Positions 10,191 to 19,050 of a stretch of 64,000 nt of DNA are shown here, one piece after another. Source of the stretch: Butyrivibrio sp. (GTDB lineage: Bacteria > Bacillota_A > Clostridia > Lachnospirales > Lachnospiraceae). The stretch is from positions 1-64,000 of the forward strand of contig JAILOW010000046.1 of NCBI GenBank assembly GCA_024690635.1, read 5' to 3'. The notes beneath the pieces are model-generated. The model searched no databases. It was not told the origin of the DNA and saw only the letters and a program-made list of their open reading frames with translations. The position numbers were made by a program, and so were the translations under genes. How positions within the stretch are numbered: the stretch's first letter is position 1; every line of letters starts with the position of its first letter.

Positions 10191-11567
10191 ATGCCAAATA
10201 TCGTCAATGGTTTGAGAGTGGCCATGCACAACCTTGGATGCAAGGTCAACAACTATGAACAGGACGTTATGCTGCAAAAGCTTGAGGAAAAGGGCATGGT
10301 TGCTGTGCCTTTCCATGACAAGGCTGACGTATATATAATCAATACCTGTACCGTTACCAATATCGCAGACAGGAAGTCGAGACAGATGCTCCACAGGGCG
10401 AAAAAGGAAAACCCTGATGCTGTGGTTGTGGCAGTTGGGTGCTATGTTGAGACAGGTCTTGAAGGAGTCAAAAAGGATGAGTGCATAGATCTGGCTGTGG
10501 GCAACAATAAAAAGTCAGAGATAGCCGACATCCTTGAAGAGTTCTTTGAAATAAGAAACAGCAAAGCTTTGGACGGAGATATCCAAAAGCCCGATAAGAC
10601 AATGGGTGGCAGGAGCATCATCGATATCAACAAGACAAACGAATACGAGAATATGTCCCTTAAGGATCTTCCCGAGCACACCAGAGCTTATATCAAGATC
10701 CAGGACGGATGCAATCAGTTCTGTACCTACTGCGTTATTCCTTATGCAAGAGGAAGGGTAAGGAGCAGGGATGAGGAGGATATCCTCTCGGAAGTAAAGA
10801 ACCTTGCGGATAAAGACTGCAAGGAGATCGTAATCACCGGCATACATGTGGGCTCCTATGGAGTGGACAAGGGAGAGATGAGGCTGGTTGATCTTTTGGA
10901 AAAGATCGGGCAGATCGAAGGCATCGATCGTATCAGGATGAGCTCTGTGGAACCCCGTCTCATAAATGAAGAAAATGCAAAAAGGCTTGCGGGGATTAAA
11001 AAGCTCTGTCCTCATTTCCATCTTTCTCTTCAGAGCGGCTGCGATTCGGTACTTAAGCGCATGAACAGGCACTACACCGCAGCTGAGTTTAAGAAAAGCG
11101 TGGAGCTTTTAAGAGAAGCTTTTGACAGACCTGCAATTACCACAGATGTCATCGTGGGATTTCCGGGAGAGACCCCGGAGGAATTTGAAGAGTGCAGAAG
11201 GTTTGTTGAGGATATAAACTTCTACGAGATGCATGTCTTTAAATACTCACCGAGAAAGGGCACCGTTGCAGCAGGAATGCCTGATCAGCTAACCGACAGA
11301 CAAAAGAGTGAGCGCAGCAGTGTGCTTCTTGATTTGACAAACAGGCAGTCTGAATGTTATCGTAAGAGCTTCATTGGCGAAGAGGTCGCTGTTTTGTGGG
11401 AAGATACGGAAGAGATAGACGGCGGGCGCTACACTGTCGGTAATACCGACAGATATGTAAGAGTTGCCTGCAAGGAGAGCGAAGCAAAGAACTTCGGAGC
11501 CGTATCCGGAGAGATTTCCAAGGTGGTTCCCAAGGGGCTCCTAAAGTCGGATACATTGCTTATTTAA
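10191..11567 (+). CDS. mtaB: tRNA methylthiotransferase MtaB (ms2t6A synthase)
   Basis: A 458-residue radical-SAM methylthiotransferase that converts t6A37 to ms2t6A37 in tRNAs reading ANN codons. The N-terminal cluster cysteines lie in HNLGCKVN, NTCTVTNIAD and VGCYVE. The radical-SAM cluster is CNQFCTYCVIPYARG, and a C-terminal TRAM-like region is present. NTCTVTN-AD-KSRQ is typical of MtaB (YqeV) rather than MiaB. In B. subtilis yqeV directly follows yqeU/rsmE; here the desulfurase, thiI and HPr-like genes are interposed. Confidence 0.93.
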   Translation: MPNIVNGLRVAMHNLGCKVNNYEQDVMLQKLEEKGMVAVPFHDKADVYIINTCTVTNIADRKSRQMLHRAKKENPDAVVVAVGCYVETGLEGVKKDECIDLAVGNNKKSEIADILEEFFEIRNSKALDGDIQKPDKTMGGRSIIDINKTNEYENMSLKDLPEHTRAYIKIQDGCNQFCTYCVIPYARGRVRSRDEEDILSEVKNLADKDCKEIVITGIHVGSYGVDKGEMRLVDLLEKIGQIEGIDRIRMSSVEPRLINEENAKRLAGIKKLCPHFHLSLQSGCDSVLKRMNRHYTAAEFKKSVELLREAFDRPAITTDVIVGFPGETPEEFEECRRFVEDINFYEMHVFKYSPRKGTVAAGMPDQLTDRQKSERSSVLLDLTNRQSECYRKSFIGEEVAVLWEDTEEIDGGRYTVGNTDRYVRVACKESEAKNFGAVSGEISKVVPKGLLKSDTLLI

Positions 11568-11584
11568 TATTGCTGGTGTAGAAT
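11556..11584 (+). promoter_or_regulatory. Promoter of the ireB-ruvX operon
   Basis: TTGCTT (11556-11561, overlapping the end of mtaB) and TAGAAT (11579-11584) are spaced by 17 bp, 34 bases before the ireB start. Confidence 0.65.
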
Positions 11585-11617
11585 TAAATATATCATTAGG
11601 ATTGGAGACTAGTAAGT

Positions 11618-11893
11618 ATGGCAGAGCAGGATTTGGGAAATACCCAATATTTTAAGGTCGAGGTTGAGCCGGAGACCGGTGTCAAGAAAGTGCTCTCAGT
11701 TGTTTACGATGCGCTTCTTGAAAAAGGGTACAATCCGGTAAACCAGATAGTCGGTTACATCATGTCAGGTGACCCGACTTACATCACCAGTCATAAGGGG
11801 GCCAGAAGCCTTATCATGAAGGTTGAGCGTGATGAGCTTGTGGAGGAGATGCTCACAGAGTACATCAAGAGTAACGACTGGGCCAAGAAGTAA
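11618..11893 (+). CDS. ireB: IreB-family regulatory phosphoprotein (UPF0297)
   Basis: A 91-residue protein with the hallmark UPF0297 core: [26 protein letters not shown]. In Enterococcus faecalis IreB is a substrate of the PASTA kinase IreK and negatively affects cephalosporin resistance; the biochemical role elsewhere is not settled. It heads the conserved ireB-ruvX-DUF1292 cluster (yrzL-yrrK-yrzB in B. subtilis), with 2 bases to ruvX. No PASTA kinase is present in this window. Confidence 0.93.
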   Translation: MAEQDLGNTQYFKVEVEPETGVKKVLSVVYDALLEKGYNPVNQIVGYIMSGDPTYITSHKGARSLIMKVERDELVEEMLTEYIKSNDWAKK

Positions 11894-11895
11894 TC

Positions 11896-12318
11896 ATGAG
11901 GATAATGGGTCTTGACTACGGCTCCAAGACCGTGGGCGTTGCCATTAGCGACGAACTGCTTTTGACAGCCCAGGGAAAAGAGATCATCCGTAGAAAAGAA
12001 GAAAATAAGCTTCGCAGAACTTTGGCGCGCATTGAGGAACTTATTGTTGAATACGGGGTTGAGAAGATGGTTTTGGGGCTCCCCCTCAACATGGACGGTT
12101 CCGTCTCTGAGCGCTCAAAACTATGTCTGGAATTCAAGGACATGCTTGAGAGAAGGACGGGAGTACCCGTCGAAATGATGGATGAACGCCTCACAACGGT
12201 AGAAGCTGACGAGATAATGGATGAGGTGCGCATCCCCAGAGAAAAGAGAAAAGAGTACGTAGACATGATAGCAGCCCAGGTCATCCTGCAGGATTATCTG
12301 GACAACAGAAAAAAGTGA
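11896..12318 (+). CDS. ruvX: RuvX/YqgF family pre-16S rRNA nuclease
   Basis: A 140-residue RNase H-fold protein starting [18 protein letters not shown], with [16 protein letters not shown] and the acidic end [15 protein letters not shown]. The family is implicated in 5' maturation of 16S rRNA and was originally predicted to be a Holliday-junction resolvase. It sits between ireB and the DUF1292 gene, whose GTG overlaps its stop. Confidence 0.94.
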   Translation: MRIMGLDYGSKTVGVAISDELLLTAQGKEIIRRKEENKLRRTLARIEELIVEYGVEKMVLGLPLNMDGSVSERSKLCLEFKDMLERRTGVPVEMMDERLTTVEADEIMDEVRIPREKRKEYVDMIAAQVILQDYLDNRKK

Positions 12319-12593
12319 CGGTGACTGATTTGGAAAAGATCGTTTTTTGCCCGGACGGAGAAGAGCCGGTAGAATTTTTCTGCCTTGAGCAGACAGTGAT
12401 AGGGGCCAAGACATACCTTTTGGTTACCGATGAAGAAGATGGTGACGGAGAGGCGCTTATTTTGCGCGACGACTCCGATATGAAAGATGAAGAGGCAGTT
12501 TACGTCATAGTAGAGGACGACCTGGAACTCGAAGCGGTTGCAGGCGTATTTCGTAAACTCCTCGCCGAGGATGGCATAGATCTGGATATCTGA
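12315..12593 (+). CDS. DUF1292 family protein (YrzB-like)
   Basis: A 92-residue acidic protein with the DUF1292 pattern of short beta strands: [29 protein letters not shown] and YVIVEDD. Function is unknown across the family. The GTG start at 12315 overlaps the ruvX stop (GTGA), indicating translational coupling. Synteny with yrzL-yrrK is the strongest support. Confidence 0.88.
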   Translation: MTVTDLEKIVFCPDGEEPVEFFCLEQTVIGAKTYLLVTDEEDGDGEALILRDDSDMKDEEAVYVIVEDDLELEAVAGVFRKLLAEDGIDLDI

Positions 12594-12640
12594 CGGATAC
12601 CGGATTATGTCCTCCGCCAAAGATTTATGGAGGAATTATT

Positions 12641-14320
12641 TTGAGCAAAAAGAAAATTGAACAGTCGTCCAAGCTGCAGATCATCCCTTTAGGTGGTCTT
12701 GAGCAGATTGGAATGAACATTACTGCCTTCAGATATGAGGACAGTATTATTGTAGTGGACTGTGGTCTGTCTTTCCCTGATGACGATATGCTGGGAATCG
12801 ATCTGGTAATACCGGATATAACATATCTTCAGGAGAACATCGACAAGGTCAAAGGCTTTGTCATTACCCACGGCCACGAGGACCACATCGGAGCACTTCC
12901 CTATGTGCTTCACGAGCTCAATGTCCCTGTGTATGCAACACGTCTTACCATGGGCATCATTGAGCACAAACTTGAGGAACACAACCTCCTCAAAAAGACC
13001 AGAAGAAAGGTTGTAAAGTTCGGACAGTCCATTAACCTTGGACAGTTCAGAGTTGAATTTATCAGAACCAACCACTCCATCGTTGATGCAGCGGCTCTTG
13101 CCATATATTCACCTGCAGGATGCGTCGTTCACACCGGAGATTTCAAGGTTGACTATACGCCGGTTTATGGAGATCCCATAGACCTTCAGCGTTTTGCCGA
13201 GATCGGTAAAAAGGGTGTTCTTGCTCTTATGTGCGACTCTACCAATGCTGAGCGCCCCGGCTTTACCGCATCTGAGAAAACAGTCGGAAGAACTCTCAAT
13301 TCCCTTTTTGAGGAACATGAGAATTCCAGGATCATCATTGCTACCTTTGCATCCAACGTTGACAGGGTTCAGCAGATCATCAACACTGCCCACAAATGCG
13401 GCAGAAAGGTTGTGGTGGAAGGCCGCAGCATGGTGAGCATCATCGATATCGCGCAAAAGCTTGAGTGCATTCATATCCCTGACAACACTCTTGTGGATAT
13501 CGACAATATAAAGAACTATCCCGACAACAAGACGGTCATCATCACCACCGGAAGCCAGGGAGAGAGTATGGCTGCCCTCAGCCGTATGGCAAACGGCCAG
13601 CACAAAAAGATCTCCATCGGCGCCGGGGATACAGTTATCTTTTCATCGCACCCCATTCCGGGTAATGAAAAGGCAGTGACCAATATAATAAACGAACTGC
13701 AGATGAAGGGCGCTGATGTAATATTCCAGGATGTGCATGTTTCAGGACATGCCTGCCAGGAGGATATCAAGCTCATCTACACTCTTGTAAAGCCCAAGTA
13801 CGCAGTACCTGTTCACGGTGAGTACAGACACCTCATCGCTCAGAGCAATATTGCAAAAGAGCTTGGCATACCCAAGGACAATATCTTTATCCTTAACTCC
13901 GGCGACGTTTTGGAGCTTGACGAGAACAATGCCAAGGTTGCCGGAAAAGTTCCCGTTGGAGCTATCCTTGTGGATGGTCTTGGAGTGGGAGATGTAGGAA
14001 ATGTAGTCCTCAGGGACAGACAGCATCTTGCAGAAGACGGTATAGTTATAGTAGTCTTTGGAATAGACAAAGACGCCAATCAGCTTATTTCAGGTCCCAG
14101 CATAGTATCAAGAGGCTTTGTATATGTGAGGGAATCTGATAAACTCATAGACGATGCTACCGATCTGGTACTTGACGAAGTTACGGAAGCACTTGATCGC
14201 GGCATCAAGGATTGGGGCAAACTTAAGAACATCGTAAAGGATGTCCTTAGTGATTATATCTGGAAAAAGACCAAGAGAAGACCCATGATCATGCCTATCA
14301 TCATGGATACAAACTATTAA
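12641..14320 (+). CDS. rnjA: Ribonuclease J
   Basis: A 559-residue metallo-beta-lactamase/beta-CASP ribonuclease for 5' exonuclease and endonuclease mRNA turnover and rRNA maturation. The zinc motif HGHEDH lies at residues 77-82. Further signatures are HTGDFKVDYTP, CDSTNAERPG, FASNVDRVQQ, TTGSQGE and the late HVSGHA and PVHGEYRH histidines. The start is TTG at 12641 behind GGAGG. RNase J here takes the place between yrzB and the mltG-like gene. Confidence 0.95.
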   Translation: MSKKKIEQSSKLQIIPLGGLEQIGMNITAFRYEDSIIVVDCGLSFPDDDMLGIDLVIPDITYLQENIDKVKGFVITHGHEDHIGALPYVLHELNVPVYATRLTMGIIEHKLEEHNLLKKTRRKVVKFGQSINLGQFRVEFIRTNHSIVDAAALAIYSPAGCVVHTGDFKVDYTPVYGDPIDLQRFAEIGKKGVLALMCDSTNAERPGFTASEKTVGRTLNSLFEEHENSRIIIATFASNVDRVQQIINTAHKCGRKVVVEGRSMVSIIDIAQKLECIHIPDNTLVDIDNIKNYPDNKTVIITTGSQGESMAALSRMANGQHKKISIGAGDTVIFSSHPIPGNEKAVTNIINELQMKGADVIFQDVHVSGHACQEDIKLIYTLVKPKYAVPVHGEYRHLIAQSNIAKELGIPKDNIFILNSGDVLELDENNAKVAGKVPVGAILVDGLGVGDVGNVVLRDRQHLAEDGIVIVVFGIDKDANQLISGPSIVSRGFVYVRESDKLIDDATDLVLDEVTEALDRGIKDWGKLKNIVKDVLSDYIWKKTKRRPMIMPIIMDTNY

Positions 14321-14343
14321 GGTCTTTTTGGGAGAACTATTTT

Positions 14344-14766
14344 ATGAGCGCGAAAAAAATTTTGCTGGGGCTTTTGGATGCCATCGTCAAAGTGGCTTTT
14401 GTGGTGGTGGTAGTGATGCTTATTTCCAAGTACGCCAAGGTGGCTTACAGCTACGGCTATCACATCTTTAATCAGCAGGCTGTATCCTCCGGAACCGGCA
14501 GGACAGTGACTTTTACCGTAGGTAAGGGTGATTCTGTAGGAACAATAGCCGACAATCTTGCATCTGTGGGACTTATAACCGACAAAAATCTTTTTAAGCT
14601 TCAGGAGAGATTTTCAGAAAACCACGGCAAGGAACAGCCCGGTACCTATGAGCTTAGCACATCCATGACTACTGAGGAGATCCTGGATGTGATATCCGGG
14701 GATAAGGAAACCGAAACCGAAGGTGAGAGCTCTGATGATACTGCGGAGGAATCAAGCGGTGGTTGA
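14344..14766 (+). CDS. Truncated MltG-like membrane protein (no catalytic domain)
   Basis: A 140-residue protein with one N-terminal membrane segment (about residues 9-27). A domain resembling the LysM-like N-terminal part of MltG/YceG follows: VTFTVGKGDSVGTIADNLASVGLI and QPGTYELSTSMTTEEILDVISG. It then ends in a short Glu/Ser-rich tail. The ~200-residue catalytic domain of MltG, with its essential glutamate, is missing. The position, before a yrrM/trmR homologue and after ruvX-DUF1292, is that of mltG (yrrL) in B. subtilis. No remnant of the catalytic domain is seen downstream. It may be a non-enzymatic peptidoglycan-synthesis factor. Confidence 0.75.
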   Translation: MSAKKILLGLLDAIVKVAFVVVVVMLISKYAKVAYSYGYHIFNQQAVSSGTGRTVTFTVGKGDSVGTIADNLASVGLITDKNLFKLQERFSENHGKEQPGTYELSTSMTTEEILDVISGDKETETEGESSDDTAEESSGG

Positions 14767-15400
14767 ACAGGAGAGAATGACAGCCTTTATCAATTCTCTT
14801 GATACAGGCAACGCACCTTACCTTGATGAGGTGGAGAGGCAGGCTTTAAAGGATGAGGTGCCCATTATCCGCAAGGACACTCAGGTCCTTTTAAAATTCC
14901 TGATGGCACAGGCAAAGCCCAAGAACATACTGGAGGTTGGGTGCGCTGTGGGATTCTCAGCTCTTTTGATGGCTGAGTACTCTGATCCCGAGGCAAAGAT
15001 AACCACCATAGAAAAGTATGAAAAGCGTATTCCTGTTGCCAGAGACAACTTCAAAAAATACGACACCAAAGATAAAATCACACTCATTGAGGGGGATGCG
15101 ACGGAAATATTAAAGGCCCTCTCCGGCGGGTATGATTTTATTTTTATGGATGCTGCAAAGGGGCAGTACATAAACTTTCTGCCTGAGTGCAAGAGGCTTC
15201 TTAATAAAGGCGGCCTTCTGGTTTCTGACAATGTCCTTCAGGACGGAAATGTGATAGAATCCAGATTTGCTGTTACAAGAAGAGACCGGACAATCCATGC
15301 AAGGATGCGTGAGTACCTCTATGAACTCAAGCACGATCCTGCATTTAACACGGTGATACTGACGGTTGGAGACGGAATGACCCTCTCCGTATTGTTATAA
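14759..15400 (+). CDS. trmR: O-methyltransferase, TrmR (YrrM)-like
   Basis: A 213-residue class I SAM methyltransferase of the catechol-OMT-like family, with NILEVGCAVGFSALLMAEY (SAM loop), TTIEKYEKR, FIFMDAAKGQY and LLVSDNVLQDG (metal-binding Asp). In B. subtilis YrrM/TrmR forms 5-methoxyuridine at tRNA position 34 from 5-hydroxyuridine; the same order with a U32 protein suggests the same job. GTG 14759 is chosen because GGAGGA lies 8 bases upstream and MVEQERMTAFINSL resembles homologues; ATG 14777 is the alternative. It overlaps the MltG-like gene by 8 bases. Confidence 0.82.
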   Translation: MVEQERMTAFINSLDTGNAPYLDEVERQALKDEVPIIRKDTQVLLKFLMAQAKPKNILEVGCAVGFSALLMAEYSDPEAKITTIEKYEKRIPVARDNFKKYDTKDKITLIEGDATEILKALSGGYDFIFMDAAKGQYINFLPECKRLLNKGGLLVSDNVLQDGNVIESRFAVTRRDRTIHARMREYLYELKHDPAFNTVILTVGDGMTLSVLL

Positions 15401-15412
15401 AAGGTGAAATAT

Positions 15413-16654
15413 ATGAAAAAACCAGAATTACTCATACCTGCCAGCTCCCTGGAGGTTTTAAAAACAGCCGTTGTTTTTGGTGCAGATGCGGTTTATATCG
15501 GTGGAGATGCTTTCGGACTTCGTGCCAAGGCTAAAAACTTCAGTCCCGAAGAGATGAAAGAGGGCATAGCTTTTGCCCATGAACATGGTGTAAAGGTTCA
15601 TGTGACCGTAAATATCCTTGCTCACAACTATGATCTTGACGGAGTGGAAAACTATCTTCATGAGTTAAAAGAGCTTAAACCTGATGCTCTTATCATTGCA
15701 GATCCCGGTATCTTTATGAAGGCCAGAAGGATCTGCCCCGAGATAGATATTCACGTATCAACTCAGGCCAACAACACCAACTATGAGACATATCTTTTCT
15801 GGCATCAGCTTGGAGCAAAGAGAGTTGTGGCAGCAAGAGAGCTGTCCATGAATGAGATAAAGGAGATCAAGCAAAGGATCCCCGAGGACCTTGAGATGGA
15901 GAGCTTCATCCACGGAGCTATGTGTATTTCCTACTCCGGAAGATGTCTTTTGTCCAACTACTTCACAGGGCGCGATGCTAATCACGGCGCCTGCACCCAT
16001 CCCTGCAGATGGAAATATGCTGTTGTTGAGGAGAAAAGACCCGGGGAATACCTTCCTGTTTATGAAAACGAGCGCGGAACCTACATCTTTAATTCCAAGG
16101 ATCTGTGCATGATAGAGCATATCCCGGAGCTTGTGGATGCGGGAGTTGACAGCTGTAAGATAGAGGGTCGCATGAAGACGGCACTGTACGTGGCTACAGT
16201 TGCAAGGACCTACAGAAAAGCCATAGATGATTTCTTTGAATCAGAAGAAAAGTACAGACAGAACATGCCCTGGTATCTGGATCAGATATCAAAGTGCACC
16301 TATCGCCAGTTCACCACGGGCTTCTATTTCGGAAAGCCTTCCGATGAAACCCAGATATATGACAACAACACCTACATAAATGAATATATCTACCTCGGAA
16401 TAGTGGGAGAGATCGATAACAGAGGCTTTGCAAAGATCGAGCAGCGCAACAAGTTCAGCGTTGGCGATGAGATCGAGATCATGAAGCCTGACGGAACAGA
16501 TATAAAGACCACGGTAAAGGCTATGTACAGCGAAGACGGCACTGCAGTTGATTCCTGCCCTCATTCCAAGGAGATCATTTACCTTGACCTTTCTGTTACG
16601 CCGGAACCATTTGACATTTTAAGAGTCGGCAATGTACACTATAATGCGATTTAA
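15413..16654 (+). CDS. U32 family protein, TrhP/YrrO-like tRNA hydroxylation factor
   Basis: A 413-residue member of the U32 'peptidase' family: PELLIPASSLEVLKTAV, ADAVYIGG, FIHGAMCISYSGRC, ACTHPCRWKY and DLCMIEHIPELVDAGVDSCKIEGR. The cysteines in CISYSGRC and CTHPCRW are the presumed iron-sulfur ligands. Close relatives (TrhP in E. coli, YrrN/YrrO in B. subtilis) are needed for 5-hydroxyuridine34 in tRNA. The neighbouring TrmR-like gene would then methylate that product. ATG 15413 is preferred over GTG 15404, which falls inside the AAAGGTG ribosome site. Confidence 0.85.
   Translation: MKKPELLIPASSLEVLKTAVVFGADAVYIGGDAFGLRAKAKNFSPEEMKEGIAFAHEHGVKVHVTVNILAHNYDLDGVENYLHELKELKPDALIIADPGIFMKARRICPEIDIHVSTQANNTNYETYLFWHQLGAKRVVAARELSMNEIKEIKQRIPEDLEMESFIHGAMCISYSGRCLLSNYFTGRDANHGACTHPCRWKYAVVEEKRPGEYLPVYENERGTYIFNSKDLCMIEHIPELVDAGVDSCKIEGRMKTALYVATVARTYRKAIDDFFESEEKYRQNMPWYLDQISKCTYRQFTTGFYFGKPSDETQIYDNNTYINEYIYLGIVGEIDNRGFAKIEQRNKFSVGDEIEIMKPDGTDIKTTVKAMYSEDGTAVDSCPHSKEIIYLDLSVTPEPFDILRVGNVHYNAI
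16611..16645 (+). promoter_or_regulatory. Candidate glnN promoter
   Basis: TTGACA (16611-16616) lies inside the 3' end of the U32 gene. TACACT at 16635-16640 is 18 bp away, and a perfect TATAAT at 16640-16645 is 23 bp away. Neither pairing is ideal, but the boxes lie about 50 bases before glnN, and the short gap (39 bases) holds nothing else. Confidence 0.4.
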
Positions 16655-16693
16655 CAATTAAAAATTTTCGCGGTAGAAAGGGCATAATAGCAA

Positions 16694-18805
16694 ATGAGCA
16701 AAAAGGTTAATGTTGAAGAGATCTTTGGCAGCAATGTCTTTACTCTTGCCAAGATGAGGGAGCGTCTTCCCAAGAATGTTTACAAAGAGGTGGTTAACGT
16801 TATTGACCACGGCGGAGAACTTTCCAAAGAATCCGCAGATGTTGTAGCCAACGAGATGAAAGACTGGGCTATGGAAAACGGGGCAACCCATTACACCCAT
16901 TGGTTCCAGCCTCTTACAGGCATCACAGCCGAGAAACACGACTCATTTGTATCAAGTGCCGACAAGGACGGCCACATGCTCACTTCTTTTTCCGGAAAAG
17001 AGCTGATAAAGGGTGAACCTGATGCTTCATCTTTCCCTTCCGGAGGACTTCGTGCCACATTTGAGGCAAGAGGTTATACAACATGGGATATCACATCACC
17101 TGCATTTTTGAAGGAATCGGGCGCAGGTGTTACACTTTGCATTCCTACCGCATTTTGTTCATACACAGGGGAAGCCCTTGATAAAAAGACTCCCCTTCTC
17201 AGATCCATGGAAGCTGTTAACAAGCAGGCCATGAGGATCATCAGATTATTCGGAAATACCACATCATCCAAGGTCAACGTTTCCGTGGGCCCCGAGCAGG
17301 AGTACTTCCTTGTAGACTGGGATAAGTCCATGAAGCGTGAAGACCTGATCTTTACAGGCAGAACTCTTTTCGGAGCAAAGCCTCCCAAGGGTCAGGAGAT
17401 GGAAGATCATTACTTTGGCGTTATCCGTGAGAGAGTCGGCGAGTACATGAAAGACCTCAATACCGAGCTCTGGAAGCTGGGAGTTCCCGGCAAGACTCAG
17501 CACAACGAGGTTGCTCCCGGGCAGCACGAGCTTGCGCCTATCTATGAGATGGCAAATATCGCCGTTGACCACAACCAGATCATTATGGAGACCATGAAGA
17601 GAGTGGCAGAGCATCATCATATGAGATGCCTCCTCCACGAGAAGCCTTTTGACGGCGTTAACGGATCAGGTAAGCACGACAACTGGTCTCTTTGCACAGA
17701 CGACGGCATCAATCTTTTGGATCCCGGTGATACACCCAACAAGAACGTACAGTTCCTGTTTATTCTTGCCTGCATTTTAAAGGCTGTTGATACACATGCA
17801 GATCTTCTCAGACAGAGCGCTGCAGATGTTGGTAACGATCACAGACTTGGAGCCAACGAGGCACCACCTGCTGTTATCTCCGTATTCCTCGGAGAGCAGC
17901 TTGAGGACGTTGTAAGACAGCTTATCGAGACAGGTGTTGCCAAGTCCAGCAAGCGTGGCGGCAAGCTTAAGACAGGTGTTTCCACACTTCCTCAGTTTGA
18001 AAAGGATGCTACAGACAGAAACCGTACATCACCTTTTGCATTTACAGGAAACAAGTTTGAGTTCCGTATGGTAGGATCTTCCGATTCCATGGCAAGCTCA
18101 AACACCACACTTAACACCATAGTTGCCGAGGCATTCTGCGAGGCAGCTGACGTCCTTGAAAAGGCCAAAAACTTTGATATTGCGGTTCATGACCTTATGA
18201 AGGAATACCTTACCGAGCACCAGAGGATCATCTTCAACGGTGACGGCTATTCAGATGAGTGGTTAAAAGAGGCAGAAAGAAGGGGACTTCCCAACATCAA
18301 GTCCACCATTGAGGCTGCAGATACCCTTACAACCAAGAAATCCATCGGTCTTTTCGAGACCTTCGGCGTATATACCAAGACAGAGCTGGAGTCCAGAAAA
18401 GAGATCATATTCGAGAATTATGCAAAGACCATCAATATCGAGGCACTTACCATGATCGATATGGCTTCCAAGCAGATCATCCCTGCAGTTATGAAGTACG
18501 CAGGAAGACTTGCCAAGGATGTGAATGAGATCAAGGCAGCAGGCGCCGATGCTACAGCTCTTGTGGATGAACTCAAAGAGATCACAACAGAGCTTACCAA
18601 GATGAAGAAGGCTCTCGACAAGCTTGAAGCCAATGAGCTTAAGGCAAGAGATATCAAGGACGAGAGAAAGCTTGCATACTTCTATAAGGATAAGGTGATA
18701 CCCGCAATGGAGGCTCTTCGTGCTCCTGCGGACAGACTTGAGATGCTTGTGGATAAGAAGGACTGGCCCTTCCCTACATACGCAGACCTGCTTTTTGAAG
18801 GCTAA
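16694..18805 (+). CDS. glnN: Glutamine synthetase type III
   Basis: The 703-residue enzyme forms glutamine from glutamate, ammonia and ATP and is the large GSIII class common in Bacteroides, Butyrivibrio and cyanobacteria. GSIII signatures include [69 protein letters not shown] and [17 protein letters not shown]. The length matches the class (about 700), unlike GSI (about 450). It is the assimilatory entry point for ammonia and is followed directly by a tRNA-Gln gene. Confidence 0.97.
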   Translation: MSKKVNVEEIFGSNVFTLAKMRERLPKNVYKEVVNVIDHGGELSKESADVVANEMKDWAMENGATHYTHWFQPLTGITAEKHDSFVSSADKDGHMLTSFSGKELIKGEPDASSFPSGGLRATFEARGYTTWDITSPAFLKESGAGVTLCIPTAFCSYTGEALDKKTPLLRSMEAVNKQAMRIIRLFGNTTSSKVNVSVGPEQEYFLVDWDKSMKREDLIFTGRTLFGAKPPKGQEMEDHYFGVIRERVGEYMKDLNTELWKLGVPGKTQHNEVAPGQHELAPIYEMANIAVDHNQIIMETMKRVAEHHHMRCLLHEKPFDGVNGSGKHDNWSLCTDDGINLLDPGDTPNKNVQFLFILACILKAVDTHADLLRQSAADVGNDHRLGANEAPPAVISVFLGEQLEDVVRQLIETGVAKSSKRGGKLKTGVSTLPQFEKDATDRNRTSPFAFTGNKFEFRMVGSSDSMASSNTTLNTIVAEAFCEAADVLEKAKNFDIAVHDLMKEYLTEHQRIIFNGDGYSDEWLKEAERRGLPNIKSTIEAADTLTTKKSIGLFETFGVYTKTELESRKEIIFENYAKTINIEALTMIDMASKQIIPAVMKYAGRLAKDVNEIKAAGADATALVDELKEITTELTKMKKALDKLEANELKARDIKDERKLAYFYKDKVIPAMEALRAPADRLEMLVDKKDWPFPTYADLLFEG

Positions 18806-18816
18806 GATAAACATTT

Positions 18817-18872
18817 CCTAAGGTTTTTAAAGAAAGATTAAAAAAGTACTTGCTTTTTTTAAAAACCTTAGG
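18817..18872. repeat. 15-bp perfect inverted repeat over the tRNA-Gln promoter
   Basis: CCTAAGGTTTTTAAA (18817-18831) is the exact reverse complement of TTTAAAAACCTTAGG (18858-18872), 26-nt spacer. The right arm fills nearly all of the spacer between the -35 and -10 boxes of the tRNA-Gln promoter. An inner A6G/CT6 stem is also possible. It may be an operator, or a hairpin that ends the glnN transcript, but there is no T-run after it. Confidence 0.7.
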
Positions 18873-18878
18873 TATAAT
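18850..18878 (+). promoter_or_regulatory. Promoter of tRNA-Gln
   Basis: TTGCTT (18850-18855), 17-bp spacer, and a perfect TATAAT (18873-18878). The start would be near 18885, about 7 bases before the mature tRNA 5' end. Confidence 0.85.
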
Positions 18879-18891
18879 CATTTCTTGTCGA

Positions 18892-18964
18892 TGGGCTATC
18901 GCCAAGCGGTAAGGCAACGGACTCTGACTCCGTCATTACGTAGGTTCGAATCCTACTAGCCCAG
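18892..18964 (+). tRNA. tRNA-Gln (anticodon CTG)
   Basis: A 73-nt cloverleaf. The acceptor TGGGCTA (18892-18898) pairs with TAGCCCA (18957-18963), with discriminator G. The D-loop carries AAGCGGTAAGGCA, the anticodon loop is CTCTGAC giving CTG (reads CAG), and the T-arm GTAGG-TTCGAAT-CCTAC is canonical. CCA is not encoded. It is flanked by its own promoter and terminator. Confidence 0.95.
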
Positions 18965-18971
18965 CTTTCAA

Positions 18972-19005
18972 AAACGGGATTCCTTTCGGGGAAGCCCGTT
19001 TTTTT
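18972..19005 (+). terminator. Terminator of tRNA-Gln
   Basis: ACGGG and TTCC pair with GGAA and CCCGT across a small internal bulge, and a run of seven T follows (18999-19005). Confidence 0.88.
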
Positions 19006-19050
19006 CATCTTTGCAAACATAAACCAGTCTTGTTAAATACAGGAGGCAGC

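Noticed and set aside
18805..18891. T-box or riboswitch between glnN and the tRNA
   Set aside because: The stretch is only about 86 bases, carries a clear promoter and has no T-box sequence.
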